In this document: positions 1 to 9,200 of the stretch, piece after piece
Position numbering within the stretch: position 1 is the stretch's first letter
Layout: every line of letters begins with the position of its first letter
Origin: Trichothermofontia sichuanensis B231
GTDB taxonomy: Bacteria > Cyanobacteriota > Cyanobacteriia > B231
NCBI RefSeq assembly: GCF_026240635.1
Contig: NZ_CP110848.1
Location: 1,986,501 to 2,050,500, forward strand
Length of the DNA: 64,000 bases
Direction: 5' to 3'
Notes under the pieces: generated by a model
Told to the model about the DNA's origin: nothing
Database searches by the model: none
The model's input: only the letters and a program-made list of their open reading frames with translations
Made by a program: the position numbers and the translations under genes

Positions 1-169
1 TCATCACATCTAGCAAAATGACATCAGGCGCGAAGGTCGCAAGGGACGTAATCGCCTCAAGCCCACTGGCTGAGTAATGCAAATCATAGCTCTGGTTAGC
101 CAGCAGCGCTTCGATGACCTCAAAGTTGGTGGGTTCATCATCCACAATCAAAATTGAAGGGGTAAACAT
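1..169 (-). CDS. Response regulator, receiver domain (partial, cut by window edge)
   Basis: The reverse strand opens with ATG at 169 and reads MFTPSILIVDDEPTNFEVIE, the acidic-pair start of a receiver domain. It runs on to VILLDVM, where the Asp is the expected phospho-acceptor, before leaving the window at base 1. Only about 56 residues are visible, so any output domain is unknown. It begins 10 bases after the stop of the upstream hybrid kinase on the same strand, so the two are very probably co-transcribed, and phosphorelay from that kinase is the simplest inference. Confidence 0.85.
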   Translation of the reverse strand, partial: MFTPSILIVDDEPTNFEVIEALLANQSYDLHYSASGLEAITSLATFAPDVILLDVM

Positions 170-179
170 AGGGCAGACC

Positions 180-3100
180 TTAGGTGTAGTAGGGGACGAG
201 CAACCGTTGGATGAGGTCTACTAACTGTCGCAATTTGACGGGTTTGGTCAGATATTCATCCGCCCCTGCCGCCAGGCAACGTTCCCGATCGCCTGGCATG
301 GCCAACGCTGTTAAGGCAATGATGGGTAACTGGGCAAATTGCGGATCGCGGCGCAGTTGCTGAATTGCCATTAACCCATCCATTCCCGGCATCTGAATAT
401 CCATCAAAATCAGATCGGGACGCTGGGCTTGGGCTTGGGCGATCGCCGCCTGACCATCACGAGCAACCATCAACTGATACCCCTTAGCCTTGAGGTAGGC
501 AGAAATAGTCATAATATTGGCCTCGTTGTCTTCGGCCAGGAGAATTAAGGGTAGATGTCCCTGGGTTGTAGTTGGCAGCGAAACAGCCGAAATCGTAACG
601 GCTGGTGTGGATGCTGTTTGGGGGATTGGAGAGCAAGGGAGCGTGAATGAGAAACAACTACCGCGACCGACCTCACTGCTGACGGCAACACTGCCTCTGT
701 GTAGCTCAACAATCCGTTTAACTAACGACAGCCCTAAGCCAGTGCCCGCATACTGACGATTAAGGGCACTGTCAATCTGGACAAACGGTTGGAAAAGTTT
801 TCCGAGATCGGTGGCGGCAATGCCAATCCCGGTATCAATAACGGCAAAGCGGATATGAGCAGTATGGGGGATTCCCTCTCGATCAGTTGTTGCGTTTGTC
901 GGTGCATCTGTATTGCCTTCCTTGACAAGAACTATGTCGGTTCCTGTCTCTGCTAGGGTGGGTGCCTCCAGGTCAACCTGAAGGGTAATCTGCCCGCCGA
1001 TAGGGGTAAACTTAACCGCATTACTAAGCAGGTTAATCAGTACCTGACGAATACGGCGTTCATCTAGCCGGATAGCTGGTAAATTGGGGGCAACTTGCAA
1101 GCGAACCTGAATTTGTTTTTTCAGGGCCTGATCCTTAATAAACAGCAGACTGGATTCACACAGGCACTGGATATTGCTCGTTGTATATTCAAGGGTGACT
1201 TGACCTGCTTCAATTTTGTCTAAATCCAGGATGTCATTAATCAGTTCGAGTAGGTGCGTGCTACTTTTCTCAATCGTGCGCAGTACCCGCTGCTGCTGTT
1301 CATTAATCGGGCCAAAGATCCCTTCCTGTAAGCTTTCATTCATGCCCAGGATCGCATTCAAAGGCGCGCGCAGTTCATGGCTCATGTTGGCCAAAAATTC
1401 ATCCTTAAGGCGGGTCGCACGGGCCAATTCTTGGTTAGAAATGACCAGTTGTTGATTCCGTTCCGCGAGTTCCTGCTGTGCCTGTTGCCGATCGCGCAAT
1501 TCCTGCTGGAGTTGCCGGAATAGATTCGCCTGTTGAATTGCGATCGCTAATTGGTTAGCAATTTGTTGCAGGAGTTCAGCTTCCGATGGCAGCCACTGTC
1601 GCTGTTCCCGACAGGCATAGGCTACTAAAATGCCCCAAAGCTGTTTAGTGCCATTGTTGGTAACCCAACGATCCTGACTCCGACTGACGACTGCCAGCGG
1701 CACTTCCAAGAGGATCGGTGCCACGACTTTCGATCGGATTTGTCCTTCAAGATTATATTCAGTTAAACAATGGGTCCAAACATCATTGTTCACATCTGCA
1801 ACAATCCGAGGGATACCTTGCCAGTACATTTCGAGGATCTCCTGAGACCAGGTTTCATCCTCCCAGTGACGATCTTTGAGCCTTGCAAACTCCTCGGCAA
1901 CCGCCTCTTCAACGATTTGACCTCTACCATCCGGAAACACTTGGAAAATAATCACGCGATCGCAGTTCAAGACCGCCTTAACCTGCTGTGTCACCGTTGC
2001 TAGAATTTCATCCAGATCGAGGGATCGCCGAATCCGTTCGGTAACGGTTCGCAGGAGCGTCTCCCGTTCTCCCTGCTGCTGGAGCAAGGCTTCTGCCCGC
2101 TTACGCTCACTAATATCAAACAGTGTGGTGCGGCTATAGAGATACTGACCGTTAGCATCTGTGACTGCCGTTGCACTGACTAAAACCGGCATTCTTCGGC
2201 CATCTTTACAGACCAGCGTGAATTCCAGATCCTTGATCGACCCCTGTTGCTTAAAAATTGCAAAGCTCTTGGCAAACTGGGCGTGGCCCTCGGCATCGAT
2301 GAAATCGGTCCAAGGACGATCCAGGACTTCTTCACGGGTATAGCCTAACCACTGGAGTTCGGTATCATTGATTTGCACAATGCGACCCTCAGCATCCAGG
2401 GAATGGTAACCACAGGGGGCGTTATTGTAGAGATCCTCGACTTCCCAGGCATAGTCAGCTAGGGCTAGTTCCACCTGCTTGTGTTCGGTAATGTCTCGAC
2501 AGACACAAATCAACAACCCATCGGCAGTCAGGGTCAGAGACAGCCCCTCATCAAATGTTGAACCATCCTTGCGAATAGCAATGGCCTCCCCTTCCCAGGC
2601 GCGATCGCGAACCAAGGCCGGAAACACCTCTGTCTCAAAGCGGGCAATCTCTTCTGGAGAGTACAGACATCGCCAGGATTGCCCTAGCAGATCCTCCGGA
2701 TCGTCATACCCAAACATTTGCAGATATGATCGGTTGAGATACACATAGGTCTCATCCCGGAGAATGGCAATGCCATCGATCGCGGCCTCGATCGCGGCCA
2801 GTTGCTGGTTAATTTGGGCCTCGGCCCACTTACGGGGGGTGATATCAAAGCAAATGGCTAAGGACTGTTCGACTTTGCCCTGGCTATTGAGAAATGGCAC
2901 AACTGTGCTATCAACCCAATACAAATGGCCCGCTTTTGCCCGATTACAGATTTCACCTCGCCAAACCTGACCCTTTTGTAGGGTGGACCACAAATCAACA
3001 AAAAACTGGGGAGGATGGTACCCTGAATGGATCAACCGATAGGTTTGCCCTAACCATTCCTCACGCGAGTATCCAGTAATTTGACACAGCTTATCATTGA

Positions 3101-4964
3101 CGTAGGTAACTTTGCCCTGACTATCCGTCATCGCCACAATTGCAGCTTGATCCAGGGCAAACTTAAAGCTCGAAAGTTGTTGGAGTAAGCACTGCCGTTC
3201 CCATTCCAACTGGGTGCGATCGGTAATGTCCTGGACCAAGGCCAATACATACTGTTGGCCGTCATAGGGGGTCAAGGCCGAGGTGGAAATCGCGATCGTA
3301 CGGCGTTGTCCATCCCGGCGGTGAATCTCCCACTCAGCGCCTACCAGGTGATCGCCCTTAAAGACCCGCTCCATCCTAGCGATCGCCGCCGCTTGGTTCT
3401 CAGCGTTAGGGTATAGACATTGATGCCAACCCAGCCGGTTAATTTCCTCGACGCTATACCCCGTAATGATGTGCATCTGGGGATTCCAGAGCGTGAAGCG
3501 CAAAAAGGGGAAAGTGGTAATGGGATGGCATACACACAGCCCTTCTGCCATGTTCTTCACAATTTGCTGATATAAGGCCTGTGCCTGTTTGGTGGCAGCA
3601 GTCATCTGGCGGCGATCGCGGATATCTCGGAACGTCACCTGAATTAGGGTTTTACCGTTAACCGTTAAAACAGCCGCATTGGTAGACATGGGTAGCAACT
3701 GGCCATCCTGGCAACGCCAATCGCTCTCCAATGCCTCGCAGGTTTCCCCGTTATTAATAACCCTGGCAATTTTTGCCAGGATTAGGGGAATGGCCTCCGG
3801 TGGATGGAGTTCGGTAAACGACATCCCCAACAGTTCGGAGCGAGCATATCCCAAGAGTTCTAATGCCTTCTGGTTCGCTTCGACGATCTGTCCCTCCCTA
3901 TCAATCAGGAGGATGCCATCACTAGTACTGGTCAGCAATGCCCGGTAGCAGGCTGCCTGGGTATGCAGGGTCAGAGGGCATTCAACCACCGGCGTTGAGC
4001 AGGTCAGAGTCTGCGCCACAAGCGAGCCTGCTTGCCCATCCGCCTGCCCCAGTTGACCTGTCTGCGCCGCCTCTAGCCGTTCCAGTTGGCGGGTCAGTGT
4101 CTCGATGAACATACACAGTTCGCTGGGACGCAATGCCCTCAAGATGTTGGCTTGGGTGACGATCCCCACAGGTTCACCATAGGCCCCTGTCACGACAAGC
4201 CGCCGAATCTGGTGTTGTTCAAGCAACTGCTGTGCGCTCAAGAGGGACGCGTCTGGACAAATGCTGATGACGGGACCACTCATCACCGTTGCCGCCGGAC
4301 AGCGAGATAGGTCAAGGCCCTGGCTGAGGGGTTGTAGCAGATCGCCACTGGTAACTATCCCCACAGGGTAGACAGGACCGTTTTCGGATAGCGCATGGGT
4401 GGGGTCGATGATTACGACACTCCCAACCTGATGAGCAGTCATCTGCCGGCTGATCGTTAGTAGATCACTCTCTAAACCTGCACATACCACTGGTTGAGTC
4501 ATCACCTCTGCCACGGATCGCCGCCGCAAGTAAGCAAATGTACTGGGGGGAATTGGCAAACTGACATCAGTAACTAGGCCCACTAGCTGATCGTGCTCAT
4601 CCAGAATAGGCAAATGGCAAATTTGGTGCTGCTCAAACAGGCTGGCAATCGTAAAGACATCCTGCCCAGCCGTTTCCCGCAAGGCAACAAGCGTGCGGGT
4701 CATGACCTGCCGCAGGGTTAGACAATCAAGGGGAGATTGCTGGGCAATGAGCCGCACGATATCCTGTTTGGTCAAAATGCCAATGACCCGATCGCTCGCC
4801 TCAACTAACACACACCGCGATCGCGCTGCCACACTCGAACAGCTTGTCTTGAGGCAGCTCATTTGGCTAATAGCAAACTGCACTGACTGAGCGCCATCAA
4901 CAACAACTGATGGTGCTCCAAGGAGAGAGTGTGCCAGATCACTAGCTTTGTCAGCAGGCGGCAT
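180..4964 (-). CDS. CBS-PAS-GAF hybrid sensor histidine kinase with C-terminal receiver
   Basis: A soluble giant sensor kinase of about 1,594 residues with no membrane segment. Numbering from an upstream in-frame TTG at 4988: four CBS motifs (about 25-290), five PAS domains (about 345-965), a GAF domain (about 980-1155), a coiled coil, HisKA with MSHELRAPL (His1204), HATPase with DTGIGI and GTGLGL, and a receiver with LILMD (Asp1530) and TKP. CBS domains usually bind adenine nucleotides, and PAS and GAF domains bind small ligands or chromophores. I chose ATG 4964 because the TTG lies inside the inverted repeat of an IS element, and the tandem paralogue aligns from this Met. The IS ends 13 bases upstream, so the native leader is displaced. 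A receiver-only regulator follows 10 bases downstream. The signal is unknown. Confidence 0.9.
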   Translation of the reverse strand: MPPADKASDLAHSLLGAPSVVVDGAQSVQFAISQMSCLKTSCSSVAARSRCVLVEASDRVIGILTKQDIVRLIAQQSPLDCLTLRQVMTRTLVALRETAGQDVFTIASLFEQHQICHLPILDEHDQLVGLVTDVSLPIPPSTFAYLRRRSVAEVMTQPVVCAGLESDLLTISRQMTAHQVGSVVIIDPTHALSENGPVYPVGIVTSGDLLQPLSQGLDLSRCPAATVMSGPVISICPDASLLSAQQLLEQHQIRRLVVTGAYGEPVGIVTQANILRALRPSELCMFIETLTRQLERLEAAQTGQLGQADGQAGSLVAQTLTCSTPVVECPLTLHTQAACYRALLTSTSDGILLIDREGQIVEANQKALELLGYARSELLGMSFTELHPPEAIPLILAKIARVINNGETCEALESDWRCQDGQLLPMSTNAAVLTVNGKTLIQVTFRDIRDRRQMTAATKQAQALYQQIVKNMAEGLCVCHPITTFPFLRFTLWNPQMHIITGYSVEEINRLGWHQCLYPNAENQAAAIARMERVFKGDHLVGAEWEIHRRDGQRRTIAISTSALTPYDGQQYVLALVQDITDRTQLEWERQCLLQQLSSFKFALDQAAIVAMTDSQGKVTYVNDKLCQITGYSREEWLGQTYRLIHSGYHPPQFFVDLWSTLQKGQVWRGEICNRAKAGHLYWVDSTVVPFLNSQGKVEQSLAICFDITPRKWAEAQINQQLAAIEAAIDGIAILRDETYVYLNRSYLQMFGYDDPEDLLGQSWRCLYSPEEIARFETEVFPALVRDRAWEGEAIAIRKDGSTFDEGLSLTLTADGLLICVCRDITEHKQVELALADYAWEVEDLYNNAPCGYHSLDAEGRIVQINDTELQWLGYTREEVLDRPWTDFIDAEGHAQFAKSFAIFKQQGSIKDLEFTLVCKDGRRMPVLVSATAVTDANGQYLYSRTTLFDISERKRAEALLQQQGERETLLRTVTERIRRSLDLDEILATVTQQVKAVLNCDRVIIFQVFPDGRGQIVEEAVAEEFARLKDRHWEDETWSQEILEMYWQGIPRIVADVNNDVWTHCLTEYNLEGQIRSKVVAPILLEVPLAVVSRSQDRWVTNNGTKQLWGILVAYACREQRQWLPSEAELLQQIANQLAIAIQQANLFRQLQQELRDRQQAQQELAERNQQLVISNQELARATRLKDEFLANMSHELRAPLNAILGMNESLQEGIFGPINEQQQRVLRTIEKSSTHLLELINDILDLDKIEAGQVTLEYTTSNIQCLCESSLLFIKDQALKKQIQVRLQVAPNLPAIRLDERRIRQVLINLLSNAVKFTPIGGQITLQVDLEAPTLAETGTDIVLVKEGNTDAPTNATTDREGIPHTAHIRFAVIDTGIGIAATDLGKLFQPFVQIDSALNRQYAGTGLGLSLVKRIVELHRGSVAVSSEVGRGSCFSFTLPCSPIPQTASTPAVTISAVSLPTTTQGHLPLILLAEDNEANIMTISAYLKAKGYQLMVARDGQAAIAQAQAQRPDLILMDIQMPGMDGLMAIQQLRRDPQFAQLPIIALTALAMPGDRERCLAAGADEYLTKPVKLRQLVDLIQRLLVPYYT

Positions 4965-4977
4965 AGGAACTTTATCT

Positions 4978-5001
4978 GAGAGTTTCAAGTAAATAATGAT
5001 A
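4978..5001 (+). repeat. IS1-like left inverted repeat
   Basis: 24 bp matching the reverse complement of 5759-5782 except for A versus G at the sixteenth base. It overlaps the TTG that an ORF caller would pick as start of the downstream kinase. Confidence 0.85.
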
Positions 5002-5004
5002 TTC

Positions 5005-5010
5005 TATAAT
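5005..5010 (+). promoter_or_regulatory. Probable -10 box of the transposase promoter
   Basis: A perfect TATAAT lies just inside the left inverted repeat, 41 bases before the transposase ATG. The only -35 candidate (TTTCAA, 4983-4988) is weak and would lie in the repeat itself, a common arrangement in IS elements. A small palindrome AGACT-N5-AGTCT follows at 5011-5025. Confidence 0.45.
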
Positions 5011-5050
5011 AGACTATAAAAGTCTACCATCAAGCGTCAAGGATAGTCCA

Positions 5051-5775
5051 ATGGCAGAGTGTTGCGTCAAGTGTGGTCACCCGCATGTGGTCAAGAATGG
5101 CTTCGTAGCTGGACGCCAACGCTTCAAGTGTAAGTCCTGTCACTACCAGTTCACAACTGAGAAGCTAGAGCGAGGTAAACCCCTATGGATGAAGTTAGAA
5201 GCGGTTCTACTCTATATTAGTGGTCTGTCCCTGAATGCCATTGCTGAGAACTTGGATGTATCGGCTCAGGCGGTGTTGAACTGGGTTCGCGACTTTGCTA
5301 GGGCCAATATTGAGAAGCCGGAACCGGGCAAAGTGGTTGTCGTGGAGTTAGATGAGTTCTGGCATTTCGTCGAGTCAAAAAAAACCGAATATGGATCTGG
5401 AAAGCGTATGACCGTGATCATGGGCAACTTATTGACTGGGAATTGGGAAATCGTGATTGTGAGACTGTAGAGAGACTGCTGGAACGCTTAGCACAGTGGC
5501 AAGTTACGGTTTACTGCACCGATGGTTGGCAGGGCTTTGAATCCCTGCTGGACGAGCATCCGGATGCTTATCATGTCGCAACTAAGACTGAAACGAAGGC
5601 GATCGAACGGAACAACTCAGATCACCGTCATTGGTTTGCTCGCTTTAAGCGGAAAAGCAAGGTTGTCTCCAAAAGTCTGGAAATGGTCGATCTGACAATG
5701 GCACTATTTGCAAAGTTTCGCGTCAATGGCAATATTGAGTTACTGCGAAATTGGAGGCTATCATTACTTACTTGA
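5051..5775 (+). CDS. IS1-family transposase made by -1 frameshifting (InsA-InsB type)
   Basis: The first frame (5051-5470) carries a zinc-ribbon start (CVKCGHPHVVKNG, CKSCHYQF), a helix-turn-helix region and the first catalytic Asp in VVVELDEFWHF. At an A8 run (5377-5384) a -1 shift gives the fused reading ESKKNRIWIWKAYDRDHGQL, then CTDGWQGF (second Asp) and KAIERNNSDHRHWF (catalytic Glu with the Asn-rich IS1 signature). It ends at TGA 5773-5775. In IS1, translational -1 slippage on an A-run makes the active InsAB' protein, and the same layout here argues for a programmed shift rather than decay. Without the shift, a 139-residue DNA-binding protein is made, which in IS1 acts as a repressor. 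Confidence 0.85.
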
Positions 5776-5782
5776 AACTCTC
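5759..5782 (-). repeat. IS1-like right inverted repeat
   Basis: Reverse complement of 4978-5001 with one mismatch. It overlaps the last bases of the transposase gene. Confidence 0.85.
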
Positions 5783-6174
5783 TCTACGCTCTGTAGGTAT
5801 ACATCATGTTGCAATACATCCATCAATTAATAGGATTTAAGGGGGGGATGAAGGAGATTCAAAGCGACTCGCAGCCAGGGATACAACGGACAAGAGGAAA
5901 ATCACGATAGGTTAGGAAGAAGCAATATAAAATATCTCAAGAAAATGATAAAAAACCACTTTATAAATCTACATTTTTACAATAATCTCATTTTAGCTGA
6001 GATTTTATTGTAAAGACTATTGTAAATTTTACAATTATTGTATTATTGCAAAGTAGATTTATTACAATTTTAATGAGTTCATACAATAATCATTACATTC
6101 ATACAATAATCATTACATTTTTTAAATCCTAAAATTTTTTAGTTTTTATTTTATCTTATCATAACAAAAATACT
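5783..6174. other. A+T-rich spacer with tandem repeat and hairpin, no gene seen
   Basis: This stretch, especially from about 5,930, is strikingly A+T-rich compared with the G+C-rich coding neighbourhood, and it has no HIP1 octamer. It holds a bulged inverted repeat (5978-5990 with 5998-6012) and a perfect 20-bp tandem duplication at 6078-6117. I see no open frame with a recognisable product. It once joined kinase 2 to kinase 1, so it may hold leader or promoter sequence for kinase 1, now cut off by the IS. Confidence 0.6.
6078..6117. repeat. Perfect 20-bp tandem repeat, two units
   Basis: Unit TTCATACAATAATCATTACA occurs at 6078-6097 and again at 6098-6117 in the A+T-rich spacer. Confidence 0.85.
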
Positions 6175-6182
6175 GTTCGTTT

Positions 6183-6294
6183 GGTTCTTCTGGGATTTTG
6201 GGGTAAGCAGTATCAGCAGCTACAAATAAACGATCGCAAATGCTGAGTTTATGGTGGGGGCGCGTAGCGCCCCCACCATAAACTCAGAAGAGCC
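6183..6294 (+). mobile_element. 112-bp MITE, copy A, with 8-bp target duplication
   Basis: Terminal inverted repeats GGTTCTTCTG / CAGAAGAGCC (one mismatch) are bounded by a perfect 8-bp direct repeat GTTCGTTT (6175-6182 and 6295-6302). The right part is a 41-bp palindrome (6245-6285) with 19-bp arms and a GTA loop. No coding capacity. Two further 112-bp copies lie at 21667 and 53879. GG-starting ends and 8-bp duplications fit mobilisation by an ISL3-type transposase, which is inference. The element supplies the last three codons and the stop of kinase 2. Confidence 0.85.
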
Positions 6295-9200
6295 GTTCGT
6301 TTTCCCTATGCGAGGCTTGATTGAGCAGGGTTTGGATCAAGTTAGCCAGCTCTTTGAGTTTGATCGGTTTGCTCATATACGCGTTAGCACCAACGGCTAA
6401 ACAGCGATCGCGATCGCTAGGCATGGCCTGCGCCGTTAGGGCAATGATCGGTGTCTGCGCCAGGTTGGCATCCTGGCGGATCTGTTGCATTGCACTCAGA
6501 CCATCCATTGCTGACATTTGCACATCCATCAAAATTAAATCGGGCTGTTCTGTCTGGGCCATAGCGATCGCTGCCTGACCCGTTTTCGCCACAATTAGCC
6601 GGTACGCCTTGGCCTGCAAATAGCTAGAGATCGTTTTGATATTGGCTTCATTATCTTCAGCCAGCAGAATTAGGGGCAATTCGCGATGACGGGTTTCCGT
6701 TGTGGCGCCATCAGCAACTGGCCAAGGTAACTGCCCCGCTTCTTGGCAGGCCGATGGCACAGCGGAAGTGACAGGGGCCGCAACCGTTGTACAGGGTAAG
6801 GTGATCGTAAAACAACTGCCAACTCCTAATTCGCTACTGACCGTTACTTCACCACCATGTAGCTCCACCAGACGCTTCACCAACGCTAAACCTAAACCTG
6901 TCCCGCTGTATTGGCGGTTGAGAGCACTATCAATTTGGATAAAAGGTTGAAATAACTTTGACAAATTCTCTGGCGCAATCCCAATTCCCGTGTCACGAAC
7001 TGCGATCGCTAAACTAGGTTCACCTGTCGCTAATCGCTGCGATCGGGAGGAAACCTCTAAAACAACTTTCCCTTGTTCTGGAGTAAATTTAACTGCATTG
7101 TTTAGTAGATTAATCAATACCTGACGAATGCGCCGCTCATCAACCTGCAACTCTGGTAAATCAGACGGGATATCCAGGTACAGTTGAATGTTTTTTTTCA
7201 GTGCCTGCTGCTTAACAAAAACCAGACTTGATTGACAGAGAGAAACTACTGAAACCCTAGTTTTTTCTAGTTTAATTTGTCCTGATTCAATTTTAGCAAC
7301 ATCTAAAATATCATTGATTAATGACAGTAAATGAACGCCGCTCTTCTCAATCGTTTCTAGTGCTGTTTTTTGTTGTTTATTGATTGCACCAAACACCTCA
7401 TCTTGCAAACCCTCGGTCATTCCCAAAATTGCATTCAAGGGTGTGCGCAGCTCATGACTCATATTGGCCAGAAACTCATCCTTCAGGCGTGTCGCCCGCA
7501 GGAGTTCTTCATTAGCTTGCTGCAGTTGCATTTCAGTTTGTTTCAAGGTACTAATATCGGTATGGGTACCAATCATACGCAAAGGCTTGCCATCAGCATC
7601 CCAAGCTACCACCTTACCGCGAGCCAGTATCCACTTATAAGTGCCGTCCTTACAGCGCATACGGTGTTCATTTTGGTAAATGGGAGCTTCACCCCTAAAA
7701 TGTCTAGATAAATCGGCATAACAGCGTTGTCGATCGTCCGGATGCACTCGACTCTCCCATTCTGTGACCGTATCCCCAATATCCGTAATGCTATAACCAA
7801 GCATCAGCTTCCAGGGGGGAGAATAAAAGACCTTATTAGTTTGCAGGTTCCAGTCCCAAACGCCATCCCCCGCCCCCTCTAGCGCAAATTGCCAACGGGC
7901 TTCACTTTCCCGTAAGGCTGCTTCGGCCTGTTTGCGTTTAGTAATATCCTGGGCAATCACCAGGAAGCCAATAATGTATTGATCGACATCATACAAGGGA
8001 GCTACTGATAGCAATACGGGAAACCGTGACCCATCTTTGCGAATGTAGGTCCACTCGGATTCCCATACAATCCCCCGACGGGCTTTAGCAATCAGGACCT
8101 CAACCCCCGGTGTAATCGGCTCACCCAGTTCTCTTGAGAGTTGGGCAGCCCGATCGATCATCTCCTGGCGATCGTGGATGATTTCCGGTGTCGCTTTACC
8201 CACCACTTCCTCTGCTGTGTATCCCAACAGGCGTTGCGCAGCCGCATTAAAGGTTTGAATGATGCTTGTAGTATTTGTGGTAATGATTACATAACTCGCA
8301 CTATCAAAAATTGCCTGTTGTAAACTATTAAGGTACTGAAGTTCCTGGGTTCTTGCCAGCACTTTGGCCTCTAGAGATTGGTTCAGCTCTCGCAGTTGCT
8401 GCTCAACTTTTTTAAGATCGGTAATATCCCGAATGATTACCACCACTTGATCATCGGTCAGGGGTACAATTCGTACCTCTTCATAGCGCTGTTTATTGGC
8501 AACCTCCAATATCTGTTCATAAACCTGGAGGCTTTTGGTTTTCAGGGCAAGCTGGATATAGAATAATCGTTGTTTGACTAAATGAGCAGGGAGGACATCA
8601 GCTAGCTCAATCTTTTCTTCAGCAGGATGCAGTTGCTTGACCTGCATACCCCCTTGCCCTAGTATTTGCAAACAACGCCCGTGCTGATCCATGTGGATTA
8701 GCAAGTCAGGCAGGGCAGCGACAATTGCCTGATTAGTCCGCTTACTGGCCAACAGTTCTGCTTCTATTTGTTTGCGTGCAGTGATATCCCGAATGATCAA
8801 CAGGGCCTCATCTTCACCACATTTGCTTATCCGGACTTCTTCGATTTGTTGACGATCGCCGACTTGTAGGATTTGTTCGTGTGTCTGGACTTCATTCGTC
8901 GCTAGGGCACGGTGTATTGCCCGTAGGTTAGTTTGTGCGATCGCAGGTGGCAAAACGTCGGTCATGGCAAGACCCACATAGCTCTTCTCATCGGGCCATA
9001 TGTCAAACGGCCGATTGGGAGTGATCACCTGGCGGTAAATCCCGTCCTTCCCTACCCGGACAATGAGATCGGGGATGGCGGCTAAAAGCGCCCGACTCTG
9101 GGCTTCTTGTTGTTGGAGGGCCAGTTCGGCCCGTTTGCGATCGCTAATATCTGTAAGCGTCCCCACATAGCCCGTGACTTGGCCCTGCTCATCTCGCTCA

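Larger units (their letters stand above)
4978..5782 (+). mobile_element. IS1-family insertion sequence, 805 bp
   Basis: Imperfect terminal inverted repeats of 24 bp, with one mismatch and beginning GAGAGTTTCAAGTAA, lie at 4978-5001 and 5759-5782. They enclose a two-frame IS1-type transposase. Only a 3-bp direct repeat (TCT) flanks the ends, and the 8-9 bp duplication usual for IS1 is not seen, so the flanks may have changed since insertion. The element lies between two tandem hybrid kinase genes, antisense to them. It looks intact: both frames are open apart from the expected shift site, and both ends are present. Confidence 0.88.

Noticed and set aside
4969-4977. Standard 8-9 bp target duplication for the IS1-like element
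   Set aside because: The left flank CTTTATCT and right flank TCTACGCT do not match. Only a 3-bp TCT is shared.
6078-6117. Possible CRISPR-like array
   Set aside because: Only two units, directly adjacent with no spacers. It is a tandem duplication. No cas genes are in the window.
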